Made by a program: the position numbers and the translations under genes. The notes under the pieces were generated by a model, which did not search any database, was not told where the DNA came from, and saw nothing but the letters and a program-made list of their open reading frames with translations. From Polyodon spathula (lineage: Eukaryota > Chordata > Actinopteri > Acipenseriformes > Polyodontidae), in contig NC_054548.1 in assembly GCF_017654505.1 (NCBI RefSeq), positions 25,044,870 through 25,108,869 of the forward strand: 64,000 nt of DNA, written 5' to 3'. Positions 1 through 27,463 of the stretch are shown piece by piece; positions within the stretch are counted from its first letter, which is position 1; each line of letters opens with the position of its first letter.

Positions 1-1095
1 ACAAAACTTTCAAAGGGAGGAAAAGTTGCAATTACCACAGACTCGTGGACCCCATTCCCCAATCTTCCCATAGGTGGAAGGCTTTTTTCACTTGAAATTG
101 TTCTATAAGCTTTTTGTCCGAACAGCTGTTTATGTTTAGTCCAATTGTTATTTGTATGTTGGAACTACTGCGCTAAAGCAAAGGACCCCTGAGACACAAT
201 TCAAACAGGATGGCTAGGCATCTCTTTTTACAATTTAATGTAAAGTTGTGTGGATATGTGAATTTGAATACGTAATTTAGAATTACCATATACAATTAAC
301 TGCACAATAAGGCAAACATTATATTAATTACTTAATATATTACTTGATTGTGTGTTTATTTAGCATTTAAAATAGGACTTGTGGCAATGTTTGGGAGGTT
401 TATGTACACTAGTACACTATGTAGATCTCAAAAATCCCAACACCACTGACCGCAAACTTTTAAATCTCTGAGGCAGACTTTTTAATATCAGTCACAATGC
501 TCTACAATTCCAAAATATTGTGCTATTTTATCCCAGGTAATGACTTTCCAGAAGTGAAAGTATTTCCAACTTTTTTTTTCAATCGTAAGCACAACTCGCT
601 TTCCTGTAGCCATTTTGCATTAGCGCTGTACAGTGTTCGTCTGATTTTTCATTACATTTTTTAAACCATATCATTTTTTGCAAAAATAAAAAAATACCAA
701 AAAAAGTAATAGGTTTCAGTTTTTTTGTTGTTAAATGAGCCTTTAAAAAACACACTGTTCTAAAAACATTATACTATCCGAAAATGTGTTCAGTATGTAT
801 AGAGTTATATCTTCACTAGCAACTTTAATTACAACCATAAATATAAACATTTCAATGTATAATCTGATGTGTATGTGTTTTTTTTTGTTTGTTTTTTTTA
901 TTTTGTAGTTAAGTGTTGGAGATGTTAAAATGTTATTTGCTTATTTATGGTTTATTTGCTAAGAAAATACTAACCAGGGCTGCCAGCATCAGAATGCAAT
1001 ATAAAGAGTGAATGTAGATATGGTTTAAATGTTTAAACGCTGACATTGCAAACTGTTTAAACGTTCATAAAAAATTTACCAAAAGCACATCCCTA
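1..1095 (+). mobile_element. hAT-family transposon remnant, 3' part
   Basis: The first 54 bases read in frame 1 as a short peptide ending VAITTDSWTP. This resembles the conserved (I/L)TTDxWT block of hAT transposases. About 1 kb later the bases 1085-1095 (gcacatcccta) are the reverse complement of a typical hAT terminal inverted repeat (TAGGGATGTGC). Together they suggest the 3' end of an old hAT element whose 5' part lies left of the window. No open transposase frame continues past base 80. The target-site duplication cannot be checked because the left end is missing. Confidence 0.45.
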
Positions 1096-1192
1096 CCATT
1101 AACCAAATATTGGGATTGTAGTGGATATGGCTGAACCTATTATTCTAAATGGGCTGCTTTGTGAAAACTTCAGATGGTATGTGTTTGGCATA

Positions 1193-1250
1193 GCTTATTG
1201 ACTCATAGTAAAACCAGGAATGGATCAAACTGCTGTGCAATATTTTCCAG
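1193..1250 (+). repeat. Half copy of a palindromic MITE-like repeat
   Basis: The stretch around CTCATAGTAAAACCAGGAAT and GGATCAAACTGCTGTGCAA matches one arm of the palindromic repeat seen in full at 11229-11358 and 61532-61663. Only one arm is recognisable here. Confidence 0.55.
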
Positions 1251-2198
1251 TCTATTTCCTAGACTATTTCCAGCCCTGCAAACTGCGAGTTATGTTGAAT
1301 TGGATATTATTTTGTTGTGACTTTATGTTGACTGGGGGGCTAGCGCAGAACCCCCTAAGCAATTTTGTATTTACGTTTTGCTTTCTGTCCTCTCTGTCTA
1401 ATCTGAGCACACTAAGGCTTGTTACTGATAAGTGTACCCAGCGATTCTCACTACTGGGAGTATTTTTTTTTCTGCATTTGTCATAGAGAGACAATAGGCT
1501 TGTTGTGTGGATAAAAGTAGCCTGATGAATGGAAAGGCAGGCAGTGTGCTGACAGCCGTGATGGAACCCTTTGTTCCTGCATTAATCTGGGTTTGAAAGC
1601 AATGTAAACAGCTTACAAGGTTTTATACATCCATTGTTAATTATTTTATGTTAAATCAACTGGTGCAAAGTAGGTTAGAAAACAAAGTCAGTTGTTGCCC
1701 TGGACCAGCGGCTTTCATTTCATGCCACTGGCTCTAGCAGTAATTACGAGAAAAAGGACAGTTGTATTATATGTGCACAAATCAAAGGTAAATGGCTCAT
1801 TAAAAGCAGGCTGTCTTTTCTATTCAGTGTTTTCACTATACCTAAAACTGACCCACAAATACACATTACACTGTATTGTATTATGGTCTGTTTAGCTTCA
1901 GTGACTATACCCTGATGACTTGCTTAGTGTTTCTTTTTAAGGTTTGTTGCTCTAATAAACTGCTTGAGTTTGATTGAACTATACATGGTTGTATTGTTGC
2001 ATGTTATTCTATGAGCATGCTGTCCAAGTGCTTCCCCGCCTATTCCAAGGCATTTACCATCTCGGTGTCTGGGATTCTCCCAAGGACCGCTACTATGTTG
2101 GGGACCAAGAACTTGAATGTATTTAACTACAGTTATGCAGAGTGTTGCTCAGTGATGGTACAAAAGCTTTGTATCACTTAGAATTTTAGGATTGATAC

Positions 2199-2199
<1 letters not shown>

Positions 2200-2257
<58 letters not shown>

Positions 2258-2266
2258 TAATAATAA
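2200..2266. repeat. (AAT)n trinucleotide microsatellite
   Basis: About 22 near-perfect AAT units followed by an A-rich tail to about 2281. Simple repeat, no coding content. Confidence 0.97.
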
Positions 2267-2973
2267 AATAAAAAAAAAAACTATATGAACATAATTTAGG
2301 TCTTATTTAACATCATGTAATCAGAGAAACTACAAAAAGAAATCACAGACTCTATCTGACGCTGTAGTAATTGTACAGTATTTCCAGTTAGATTCTGAAA
2401 TGTCAGGTGAATATGGAAAAACTACAAAGAGGTATGCAATTCAATATGTTAACGTAACATTATTCAGCAGCTTTCATTCGACTTTAAAGCAGAATTAGTT
2501 AATTCTATAGGGTGATGCAAAACCTTTGGCCATTCTCTTTAAACTGTACACAATGGGACTACAAATGTAGTGAGATGTTGAAAAGAATACTGAGACTGAT
2601 GCACTTCAGTAAACACATGCAAACAAATATTTTCTCAGTTATTTGTAAAGGGTGTTTCAAATGTATCATCCTTGTGGTTTTTACAACCTCAGGTCTGGTT
2701 TCAGCATCAGTATGCTCTTGCAGTGGTTTGTATGTGACCCACTCTTCAAAGCTGGCACTTCTCCAGGAATGTTAAGACATATTCTTTCTTCAAACAGGTT
2801 TCAGTAGAACAATGAATTAGGTTAGAATTCATGGAGTATTCCAGTGTCTTTATGTTTGTGTACTGGTGATATGTGTATCAGCAGTACACATAGTAAACAA
2901 TATGGATATCGGTAAATTGCATTCATTTTACCGTTTGCATCATTTATTCATAATTCCCGTTTTAATTTCACAG

Positions 2974-18262
<15,289 letters not shown>

Positions 18263-21200
18263 ATCTCCCTCCGGTGGCACTTCTCACCTCACCTGCAGAG
18301 CATTGGCAAAACAAAAAGGACTGCGCTCCTTCCAGCTTTGCTGCCAGCACATGTCAAAGCTCAGGGATAACCCAAGCAGTGGCATGCGCTGCGGGGAAGA
18401 CAACACATTGTTTTGAGTTTTTATATCATTTCTTTTTCTGAAATACTTTTTTCAGTTTTGCTTTTAGTTTATGTTTTTGAGAAGCCCCCCATCTGGCTTC
18501 CCCTGTTGTCAACATAGTCAAACAGACGCAGGGGAAGGCAGAAAATAATGCTTGTGTTTGCGTATAGAATCCTTACCCTTCACGCCATTCAAGGTCCTGG
18601 CACAATTACTGGGTTTTTTTCTTAACAAATAATCTAGGCACCAAATTCGAGGCTCTGATGTTGTTTTTGTAGAGCTCGCCATATTTAAACTTAATTGGTT
18701 CTGTGCATAAACTGAGAATAATCTTTATTCTTAGCTATTGAGCTCCTGCTTTGTGAAGAAAGGAGTCTGATATAAAATTAAAAAAAAACATCTAAAATAG
18801 TAAAACTGTTAGAGCCTTACAAAGTGCCAAGCAGAGCAGGCTTCAACTTCTGCAGATTTTGTTCTGTTTTGTTATCTAGCACAGTCGGAAGTGTGTCTAC
18901 TCCGAGAACAGTATCGCGCTGGTTTAGCCAGAGTGTTTCTGGTTTATGCTGATTAACATCTCTTTTCATTTTACTCACCGGAGTAGATTGTGTTGATGCA
19001 TTGCAGTTTGCCTCTGGGGGGATACAAGGTAATGTACATGAAGAAATGTAAAGTGCAATTTACTGTTTCAATTGTAATTGCCAGGATTTGGGCTTTCTAA
19101 AGGAAACTGTTAATGTTAATGAAACAGGGAAGGTCTGTTTTGTGGAAATGACACCTTGGTTCACATTGTAAATATGTTGTTTGGTATGTGAAAGAGAAAA
19201 GAAAAAAAAGATTTAAGAATTGTATGGGTTATGTAACTGCGATGTTGAGTGAGTTGTACACTTGTAGATGGATTGTGTTAATAAAACTGCTGTATTTGCT
19301 AAGTACTGTAAAATAGCATATCTGATTTTATTGTATTCCTGGGTTATATAATGTGCATCTACCTCTCATTAGCTTTAGTATTATTGTAACTGCTCCCCTT
19401 CTCTTTCACATTTCATATTTGATACCATGTAGAAAATGTTCTGATTCATATCTGATTCAGGATCTTATCACCTGTTGATTGAGTTCAGTATATTTCAGCC
19501 GCACTAGAACTAGAACAGAATGAACTTTTTTTTTTCTCAAATTAATGATACAATACTATGTAGACTTGCATAGCTAAGTATATAACCCAAATGTGAAGAA
19601 AAGGCTGTTCATAAAACAAAACCCAGTTCACACACACATTTTGATTCTTTAATAACACCTTATTCTGGGTGGCATAAATAAGTATTACACTGATATGCAA
19701 TTTAACCATTTATTTCAGGTCAGTTTCATGGTAATAATAAGCAGTCAATTTTGCTGCTTGTGCTCACATTTTTATATGTATGTTTATGAGGAGTTATATT
19801 GGTAGTTCTAATATTTGGGACATAGAGCTTTATAAAAACCAGTTTTTGGAATAATACAGAGATCCTTTTATATGGTTACACCCTACCCCCTATTATAATG
19901 ACTAGGTTTAAGAATATGCTAACCCCTTTTAACAAAGCTTTGTGAACACTTTGGCCCTGAACCTACCTATGGTGTTACTTGCCCAGTCCAGATTTCCTCT
20001 TCTGTGAATTACTGTATTTATCTAGTTGTTTTCAGGAGGCTCTTGACAAACTTGTGTTACATTCTTGAGACCCAACCAAAAACACACCCTTTACATTATC
20101 TGACGAATTGGTTTTAGCTGTCAGGCATTGGGTCCAGAGGACCCTGAATGACTTGAACGTATTGTAAAAATACTAAACATGCCGATAGTTGAATGAACTA
20201 ACGGTATACTGTAAATCTTCACTATTTAGGTCTCCTGTTAATCCAAACACATGTTCATTTTTTAATAAATTATGGGTGTGTCTATTCCTTTTAATATATT
20301 CCATTTGGAATATAACTAGAGAAGTGTTTGTTCAATTGTAATGGAGCTTGTTTGGGATAGCGCAGGTTATTGACAGTCTGAGGCACTTCATACATGCAGT
20401 ACACATGTAACCCTGTGGAGTTAATGTGTAATTTGTTTTGAACCAAAAGAAAATTTACTCTGTTGTCAAAAAGTAGTAAAACTGTTTTTGGAATCTCATG
20501 CTACTCCTGGTTTTTATTTTATACCTTTTGTATGTGAAAAGTTTTACTACAGAAGCAGCATTTAAAGAAGTACTAAGCAAACCATAGTTTTACTTGCATC
20601 TTAACTCATGAAGTGATTAGGTACCAGGAAGCAGCATCCACTGTCTTTAAATTATGTGCATACTGCAACATGGCGTGAAACTATAACAAGCTAGATAAGT
20701 CAAAAAGATGGTATGCAGTAAATTTCGAAATCCATAGTTAAATATCCAATATGCTTAAATTGTGTACCAAAAAAATCCCAGTTCTGCAAGAGGGTTTTTT
20801 AATTTTTTAAACAGAATCGAACCATACACTGTACACTATGGATAATAAACACCTCAATTTACTTGATGAAGTCAAGAAGGGAGCTTGTGTGCCTTTAGAA
20901 AATGTAAACAAACTGATAAGCAAACTTTATGTTTTTTGAAGAAGTATTGCACAGAAGTGTAAACCATAAAACAATGTTCTAGTCACTTGAGAATCTTATT
21001 TTAGTACCACTGAAAAGTATTAGGGTCCATTCAAATTACAAAAATGCATTTTTAAATTTGCGTACACACAATAACACAGTTATGTATTTGTTTATTATTG
21101 TTGTATACATGAACTACACATTATATTCTAAAATCACTGTTTAGATGTTTTTAACATTCAACTAGGTTATGCTTTTCTATTTTTATGGAGGTACCATTCC

Positions 21201-21424
21201 ATAGTGTTTTCAGCAGGGTAGTACACTGCATATGTTATACTGTACAGACAACAGAGATTGTTCACCTGGTATTTTGGCTTGTGTAATTGTTTTTGGCTAC
21301 ATTTAGTTTTTTCTACAACCTATGTCTACTATATACTAATATTCTGATTTATACAAATGAAAAACAGTTGTTATTTTTTTTTCAATAAAGAAATCATTAG
21401 GTTACTCATGTAACCTAGGTTCCC
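18263..21424 (+). other. CUL4A: CUL4A 3'UTR and downstream flank
   Basis: No coding region is visible. The first good polyadenylation signal is AATAAA at 19280-19285, about 1 kb after the stop, followed by a T/G-rich stretch. Further AATAAA signals at 20264-20269 and 21384-21389 could serve longer 3'UTRs. The region is AT-rich single-copy-looking DNA up to the DIRS element. Confidence 0.7.
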
Positions 21425-21565
21425 TGAAAGAGAAGACGACCACCAACGACATTATGTATGGGATATGCTTGCCCATTGGGTAGGTATCACTGAGCTCTGT
21501 ATATCAGAGCTGGCAATAGGCCCCTTCTGGGATGACACACTTGGTCCCCGCCCACCGAGGGATTT
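21425..21565. repeat. DIRS left inverted terminal repeat
   Basis: Aligned with the reverse complement of 26930-27080, it shares GACGACCACCAACGACATT, then GGGATATGC.TGCCCATTGG, GAGCTCT and AGGCCCCTTC.TGGGATGA, with small gaps between blocks. Confidence 0.85.
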
Positions 21566-21615
21566 AAACCTCGCAATTGGTAGTCATCTTCTCTTTCAGG
21601 GAAGGAAGGCTGTCT

Positions 21616-22032
21616 TTATAGATTCTTCAACTCTGTGGAGCGAATAGGCTCAAACGGGGCCTTCGTGAGAGCCTCCAGTACAACATCAAGGTTCCACTCT
21701 GGGAGGACAGTCCTCCTAGGAGGGCGTAATGACCGAGCTCCCCTGAGAAACCGGGTCGTCAGAAAATGCATACCTAAAGATACTGAATCTATGGGGGCAT
21801 GGCACGCAGAGATAGCCGCTAAACACTCTTTCATTGTGGAAGGTGATCTTCCAGCAAGCTGTTCTTGGAAAAATTGCAAGATAACTGGCATGGGGCGAGA
21901 AAGCGGGTCGTGACTTGTAGTCAGACACCAAATCTGGAAATACTTCATCTTGTACGCATACAGCGACCTAGTGGTCTGCCCTAGTGCTCTGCAGAGTAGC
22001 CACTTCGATCCCTGTTGAAAAGGGAGAGACAA
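21616..22032 (-). pseudogene. DIRS tyrosine recombinase, N-terminal part only
   Basis: The open minus-strand frame contains LGQTTRSLYAYKMKYFQIWC, then HDPLSRPMPVILQFFQEQL, and later TTRFLRGARSLRPPRRTVLP. These are typical of the core-binding part of the tyrosine recombinase of fish DIRS elements. It ends at a stop shortly after APFEPIRS. The catalytic C-terminal region with the Arg...His-x-x-Arg...Tyr residues is absent, and the terminal repeat follows within 50 bases. Recombinase activity is therefore not possible. Confidence 0.85.
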
Positions 22033-22079
22033 CTCAGAATAGCTGCTACTCTGTCATCCAACAGGTATGCGTGCATCAT

Positions 22080-22445
22080 AATGGAGTCCACCCGGAGTCC
22101 CAAGCACGTCATGCACTACACCGGTCAAAGCCGACTCCTGCATTGCCTCGCCAGATGCTGCGCCACCATTGCTGTGTGAGCCACTGCTCCCTCCCGCGAC
22201 TGAGCACAGATTAGGCAGTCATCTAGATAGTTTAGTACTCTCTTCCCCTGCAACGCAAGGAGCCAGGATAGCGTCTACGCTCTTTGAAAATGTACGTGGG
22301 GCCAGGAAGAGGCCGAATGGCAGCACAGAGAACTTGTAATGCTTCCCGAATGCAAGGCAGAGATACTTCCTGTGCACTGGACAAATAGGAACGTGAAATA
22401 CACATCCCGTAAGTCCATGGTGGTAAACCAGTCGCCTTGTGAGTC
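22080..22445 (-). pseudogene. DIRS reverse transcriptase fragment
   Basis: The frame carries TTMDL-like bases, then FHVPICPVHRKYLCLAFGKH and FSVLPFGLFLAPRTFSK. After a frameshift near 22240 it carries VLNYLDDCLICAQSREGA, with the YLDD-type catalytic motif. It then passes through thumb-like sequence straight into the recombinase region, so the RNase H segment normally found between them is deleted here. Upstream it is fused to a Tc1 fragment at about 22447. Confidence 0.85.
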
Positions 22446-22620
22446 TGTTGGGATAGGCCTCTACCAACTTTGCACACCTAGATTTTGCAATATTTGACCA
22501 TTCTTCTTTACAAAACTGTTCCAGCTCTGTCAAGTTCCTTGGGGAGCATTGATGGAGTATGAACTCATGGGGGTGGAGACTTATCCAATTATGATCTTTC
22601 AGTTTTGTATTTTTAATATA
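22446..22620 (-). pseudogene. Tc1 transposase C-terminal fragment inside the DIRS element
   Basis: The minus-strand frame reads SPRNLTELEQFCKEEWSNIA then KSRCAKLVEAYPNRLT, the characteristic C-terminus of a Tc1-like transposase. It continues in the same frame into DIRS reverse transcriptase, a chance fusion produced by insertion or recombination. The catalytic residues are not in this piece. Confidence 0.85.
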
Positions 22621-22779
22621 TAATCTTTTTCTCAATACAAACCCCCCCCCCCAAAAGGGTGGAGTATGGTGTGTAGAGAAGTGGAAAAAATCCTCATTTA
22701 AATGCATGAAACTCTTAGGCACTGACACAAAAAAATGTGAAAAAAAGTTCAAGGTGTAGACTTTCTACAGGCACTGATA

Positions 22780-23530
<751 letters not shown>

Positions 23531-23558
<28 letters not shown>

Positions 23559-23819
23559 TATTTATTTTACAAATCAAAACAAGAAATAAACAAACATCTG
23601 AACAGACATCGGTTTACAATATACGGTACATATTTGTAAAACTGAAACGATAGCAATACCTTTTTATACTTTTCAACAGCAATCGGTTTATTATCAGTTG
23701 AGCAAAAGCAACTGAACAAAGTAGACAAACTTAAAAAAAACAAACATTTTACAGAAGCGCACAGCACAAGAAGTTATAACAAAAAGTAGGCCTATAATTT
23801 ATGTCTTTTTCGACAATAG
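23531..23819. other. Unassigned stretch within the DIRS region
   Basis: Begins with a (CA)n run. The remainder is AT-rich and matches no family I recognise. It separates the Tc1-like element from the DIRS RNase H segment. Confidence 0.5.
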
Positions 23820-24540
23820 GGTATTCCTTTACCTTGAAGGCTGTTCACAATCAACAAAAGCGGGCCGTTCAATAGCTGAACCAAATTCTTCAATAGAACC
23901 AAATTCTCCTGGGCCATCTGGGGGCCACTAGGAGAACTGACGCCTTCTCTGATCAGACCTTTTCGAGAAACGCCGGGAGTAATGGCAGAGGCGGGAATGC
24001 GTAAAGAAGTGCTCTGGGCCATACATGGGCTAGGATGTCAATGCCGAGTGGACCGCCGCAGCAGTGGAGGGAGTACCACAGGGGACAATGTGTCGTCTCC
24101 GCCTAGGCGAAGAGATCAACCTGCGCCTTCCCGAACCATTCCCAAACACGCTCCACCACCTGAGGGTCGAGCCGCCACTCCGAAGGATGCGGTCCCTCCT
24201 TCAAGGAACATGCGTTGCCCGAAGGGACAGAAGGTTCTGTTGTGTCCAAATCAGGAGCCTGAAGGCTAGGCGATGCAAAACCCTGTTACCGAAGGCCACC
24301 CTGGTGGTTGACATACGCCACCACTGATGTGTTGTCCGTATGGATCAGCACATGCTTGTTCCGCACTATGGGTAGGAAGCGCTGGAGGGCAAAGAACACC
24401 GCCTGCAACTCCAGCATATTGATATGCAGGGACATCCAATGGCCCAACCAGGGCCCGCTGACTCCTCTGCCTTCACAGATGGCGCCCCAACCTGAGTTGG
24501 AGGCGTCCGTTGCCATCACCACCCTGTGGTTGTAGACCAC
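23820..24540 (-). pseudogene. DIRS RNase H and adjoining pol segment
   Basis: The open part (24286-24540) reads MATDASNSGWGAICEGRGVS, then GHWMSLHINMLELQAVFFAL and HVLIHTDNTSVVAYVNHQGG. These show the acidic residues of the DIRS RNase H domain: ATDAS, the E of MLELQA, and HTDN. Shifted frames continue to WRLDPQVVERVWE-like, VDLFASAETTHC-like and VLLVAPRWP-like text, the linker normally lying between RNase H and recombinase. It is joined upstream directly to gag, with the reverse transcriptase missing in between. Confidence 0.83.
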
Positions 24541-24559
24541 TCCCGTTCAGACTCCTTGT

Positions 24560-25440
24560 CATCATCCCAAGAGGAGCGCACCTCCTCCATAAAATCAGGG
24601 AAAGTGGGGAAGGGTTGAGGTCGAGGAGCCAGGTCATGCGGCCGAAAGACGGAGTGACGTGGCTCTGCCTCTATTGTCCAGGGGACTTACAGGTACAATG
24701 CCGTGCCCCATGAGCGAGGGCATCGACCCTGACAGCGGTGGTACGCAAGTAACCGAGGAGACCTCAGAACGAGGGACCGCGTCCGTTGGGAACTCAAGTT
24801 CCGCCTCGACCTCCATCTCCACTGGAAAAGCGGACTCCCCCCCCATGAGGCAGCGATAGAGAGCGCATCCTCATCAGAACAAAGCGCCGGTCGACCCGCT
24901 CGTCCTGTTCTCCCACGGGGAGGTCAGGGAGTGGTATAACGACTCTGGTCGGTGCTGGGGGTGAGGGAGGCACCACACGGGGGGCCGCAGCCAGAGCCGG
25001 TGGGACCTGTTGCCTCTCCAAAAGCTCTATCATCTGGTTGATCTGAGCTTTCATTGTCCATGATATCCCACGCTTGCTGGGACTTCTTCAACCATCTAGC
25101 CATGACTGCGGGTGGACATGGATGCCTGTGCATAGGGGATCTCCCCAGAGGGGCTCTATTACGGTGTTGGGAGGCTGGCTGGGAGGGGCCAGCCTCCCAA
25201 CACCGGTGCCAGGTGACTGGCGAGCACTCGGGGCTGAAAAGCCGCGCAGATCCCGCAAGAGCCGTGAAGGGCTGTAGAAGCATGCTCGGGGCCTAAGCAC
25301 CGGGCACACATGGTGTGTCTGTCTTCCTGTGGGATATTAGTCCCACAAGCCTCACAGGCATGGAAGCCAGCCCTGATCCACATCGTAAGCCTGCGTGCAA
25401 CGCGTACCACGCACCATGTGCCCCGAATACCATGCAACAC
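24560..25440 (-). pseudogene. DIRS gag-like remnant
   Basis: On the minus strand, 25440-25159 carries CEACGTNIPQEDRHTMCARC LGPEH, a cysteine-rich segment typical of the N-terminal protein of fish DIRS elements. Downstream come MKAQINQMIELLERQQ and PLDNRGRATSLRLSAA. Several frameshifts break it. It ends near a DFMEEVRSSWDDD-like block, where it joins RNase H. Confidence 0.75.
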
Positions 25441-25900
25441 TGGATACTATGCGCACCGTGTGTACCCAGCACTGTGTGTACCGCGTGCACCGAGCACCGC
25501 CGCACCAAGTATAATGTGCACCGGGTGCACCAAGTACCGCGTGCACCACGTGTACCACATGCACCGAGTACCATGCAGCACCGAGTCCGGTGCGCACCGT
25601 GCACTAAGCATGAGGCAGCAGATAATGTGCGCGTTGCGTGCACCGAGCACCGTGCGTACTGTGTGCACCGAGTACCATGCAGCAGCAGTATAATGTGCAC
25701 CGCGTGCACCGGTTACCGCGTCGACCAAGCACTGAGTGCACCGAGCACCGTGTGTACCGCTTACACCGAGCACCAAGCTACCGCTTGCACTGAGTACTGC
25801 GAACATACCTGCACCGAGTACAGTGTAGCACCAGGCACCATACACACTGCGTGCACCAAGTACCGCGTGCACTGTGTGCACTGAGTACTGTGCAGCACCA
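25385..25900. repeat. GC-rich degenerate minisatellite (GCACCGAGTACC-type units)
   Basis: About 500 bases of imperfect short tandem units built from words such as GCACCGAGTACCATGCAGCA and GTGCACCGCGTGCACC. It keeps several frames open on both strands at once, a composition effect and not evidence of a gene. It lies just 5' of the gag remnant of the DIRS element. Confidence 0.85.
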
Positions 25901-26747
25901 GCGCACTTGTCTGTAGCGGTACTGCGAGTCAATAAGCACCATGCGCACCCTTGTACCTAAGTAGCAAGGGCTGAGTCTTACGCAACGTGGTATTTAAAAA
26001 ACACCGGGGCACCTATGCAACGGTGCCTACCCTGACCGCGTGGTCACACACCTGAGCAGCGCGTAGCGTACAATAGGGGGACAGGGCCGAAGCCGTGCCA
26101 GGTGATTGACTTTGTACAACACAGTAAATCAATATACAACAATACAATATTGTAATAATAGAACAATACACAGTACAGATGGGGGAGAGCACACTGTCTG
26201 TCTGATTGTAAGGCCTACACACGCGGTGAAGGCCGACGCAGCCTACGTATCTCGCAATTCAACAACGGGGCAAGCCTCGGTGAGTAGTACGTGGCTGGTC
26301 CAGCTGTAAGCAGCCGTGCTGCAGCTAGTCCTCTGCGCAAGTGCGAGGACGCGCAGCTACAATCAAAACAACAAGGCCTGACTGGTGGCCCACAGGCGGC
26401 TGGTGGACTAACCCGACAACGAGGACAAGGCAGGCCCGGCCCCGTGGAGAAAAAGAGCTCTCCCAAGTAAGAAAGGGTGAAAACACACACAGTTCTTAAT
26501 ATACTTACCGGCGGTCGACTAAAAGACGACAGACAAAGATGTGCTGGATAGGAGGAATCAGAGAAAAAAGGCTACGGCTTAGAGCTACTGATTCCATGAA
26601 AGTGGTGGAGCCAGCTTTCAGCACAAAGTGCAGGGGAACTAGCAGTAACCCAGCGCGGCGCTTTTTAAAAAAAATAAGAAGGTAGGTCTTACAGTACCAA
26701 TCTTGAGAAGCGAAAAAACAGTGAGTCTCTCCTACGTGATGGTTAAA

Positions 26748-26878
26748 CACCCTCGGGAGCGGGACCGAGGGGGTCACCGAGGGGAGAGGGTATATCTCTG
26801 CTTTGCTAGAAAGAGCTCATTGACACCTACCAATAGGCAGGCGTAGTCCCATAACGATGTTTTGGTGGCCATCTTCGA
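26748..26878. repeat. Extra inner copy of the DIRS right terminal repeat
   Basis: The segment from gagcgggaccgagggggtca to gccatcttcgaattgaaag is a diverged direct copy of 26940-27080, which ends gtcgtcttcgaattgaaag. It lies about 200 bases further in. Confidence 0.8.
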
Positions 26879-26929
26879 ATTGAAAGGGAATTACATTTTA
26901 AAAACCAAAATGACTGCGGCGGGGCTTCT

Positions 26930-27080
26930 AGTGTTAATCCCCTGGTGAGCGGGACCGACTGCGTCATCCCAGGAAGGGGCCTACCGGCAGCTGTTCTATA
27001 TAGAGAGCTCACCAATACCTACCCAATGGGCAGGCATATCCCATAAACAATGTCGTTGGTGGTCGTCTTCGAATTGAAAG
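26930..27080. repeat. DIRS right inverted terminal repeat
   Basis: Pairs with 21425-21565. Its last bases, gaattgaaag, are followed at once by the LAMP1 promoter region. Confidence 0.85.
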
Positions 27081-27083
27081 TGA

Positions 27084-27190
27084 TACGTCACCGTCACATT
27101 TGGAAATGAGAGCATGGGCACTCTCGCGAGAGCACCCAGCTTGTTGTTTTTAACTCACGTGATTGGAATGGGGTTGTAAGGATCACATGA
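27084..27190 (+). promoter_or_regulatory. LAMP1: LAMP1 proximal promoter with CLEAR-type E-box
   Basis: Within 380 bases upstream of the LAMP1 start codon are TACGTCA (27084-27090, CRE-like), TCTCGCGAGA (27122-27131, a palindromic core-promoter motif of TATA-less housekeeping genes), TCACGTGA (27155-27162) overlapping ATTGG (27162-27166, an inverted CCAAT box), and a second E-box variant TCACATGA (27183-27190). CACGTG with flanking T/A is the core of the CLEAR element bound by TFEB/TFE3, which drives lysosomal genes in mammals. No TATA box is seen. Function is inferred. Confidence 0.7.
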
Positions 27191-27463
27191 CTGAAAATTT
27201 CCTGTAAAAAAAAAAAAAAAAAAAAAAACAGCGACACCGACAGATTTAAGTGGAGAGGAAAAAGGGCTGGGTGTATCGCTCAACAAAGCCGTACTGTTGT
27301 TAGCAAGACGAACTTGATCTGAGTTTAGATAAGGGATGTAATAACGTTTGCTACGTTGCTTGTAACCGGCGATCTTGGAAGAACAATATATCCTGCAAGG
27401 CGTGCCTGTTTTTCTCCGGGCGTCCTTTCTGTTGTGTGTGTGTTAGGTAGCTCTCCTGGAAAC

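Noticed and set aside
1..2973. Search for the first CUL4A coding exon (the KKLVIKNF-type end)
   Set aside because: No frame ending in that motif next to a GT donor with the right phase was seen. It must lie upstream of the window.
25315..25884. 189-codon open frame on the + strand and overlapping frames of 138-161 codons on the - strand
   Set aside because: All arise from the GC-rich minisatellite at 25385-25900. The products are low-complexity repeats of the same few residues in every frame, with no family motif.
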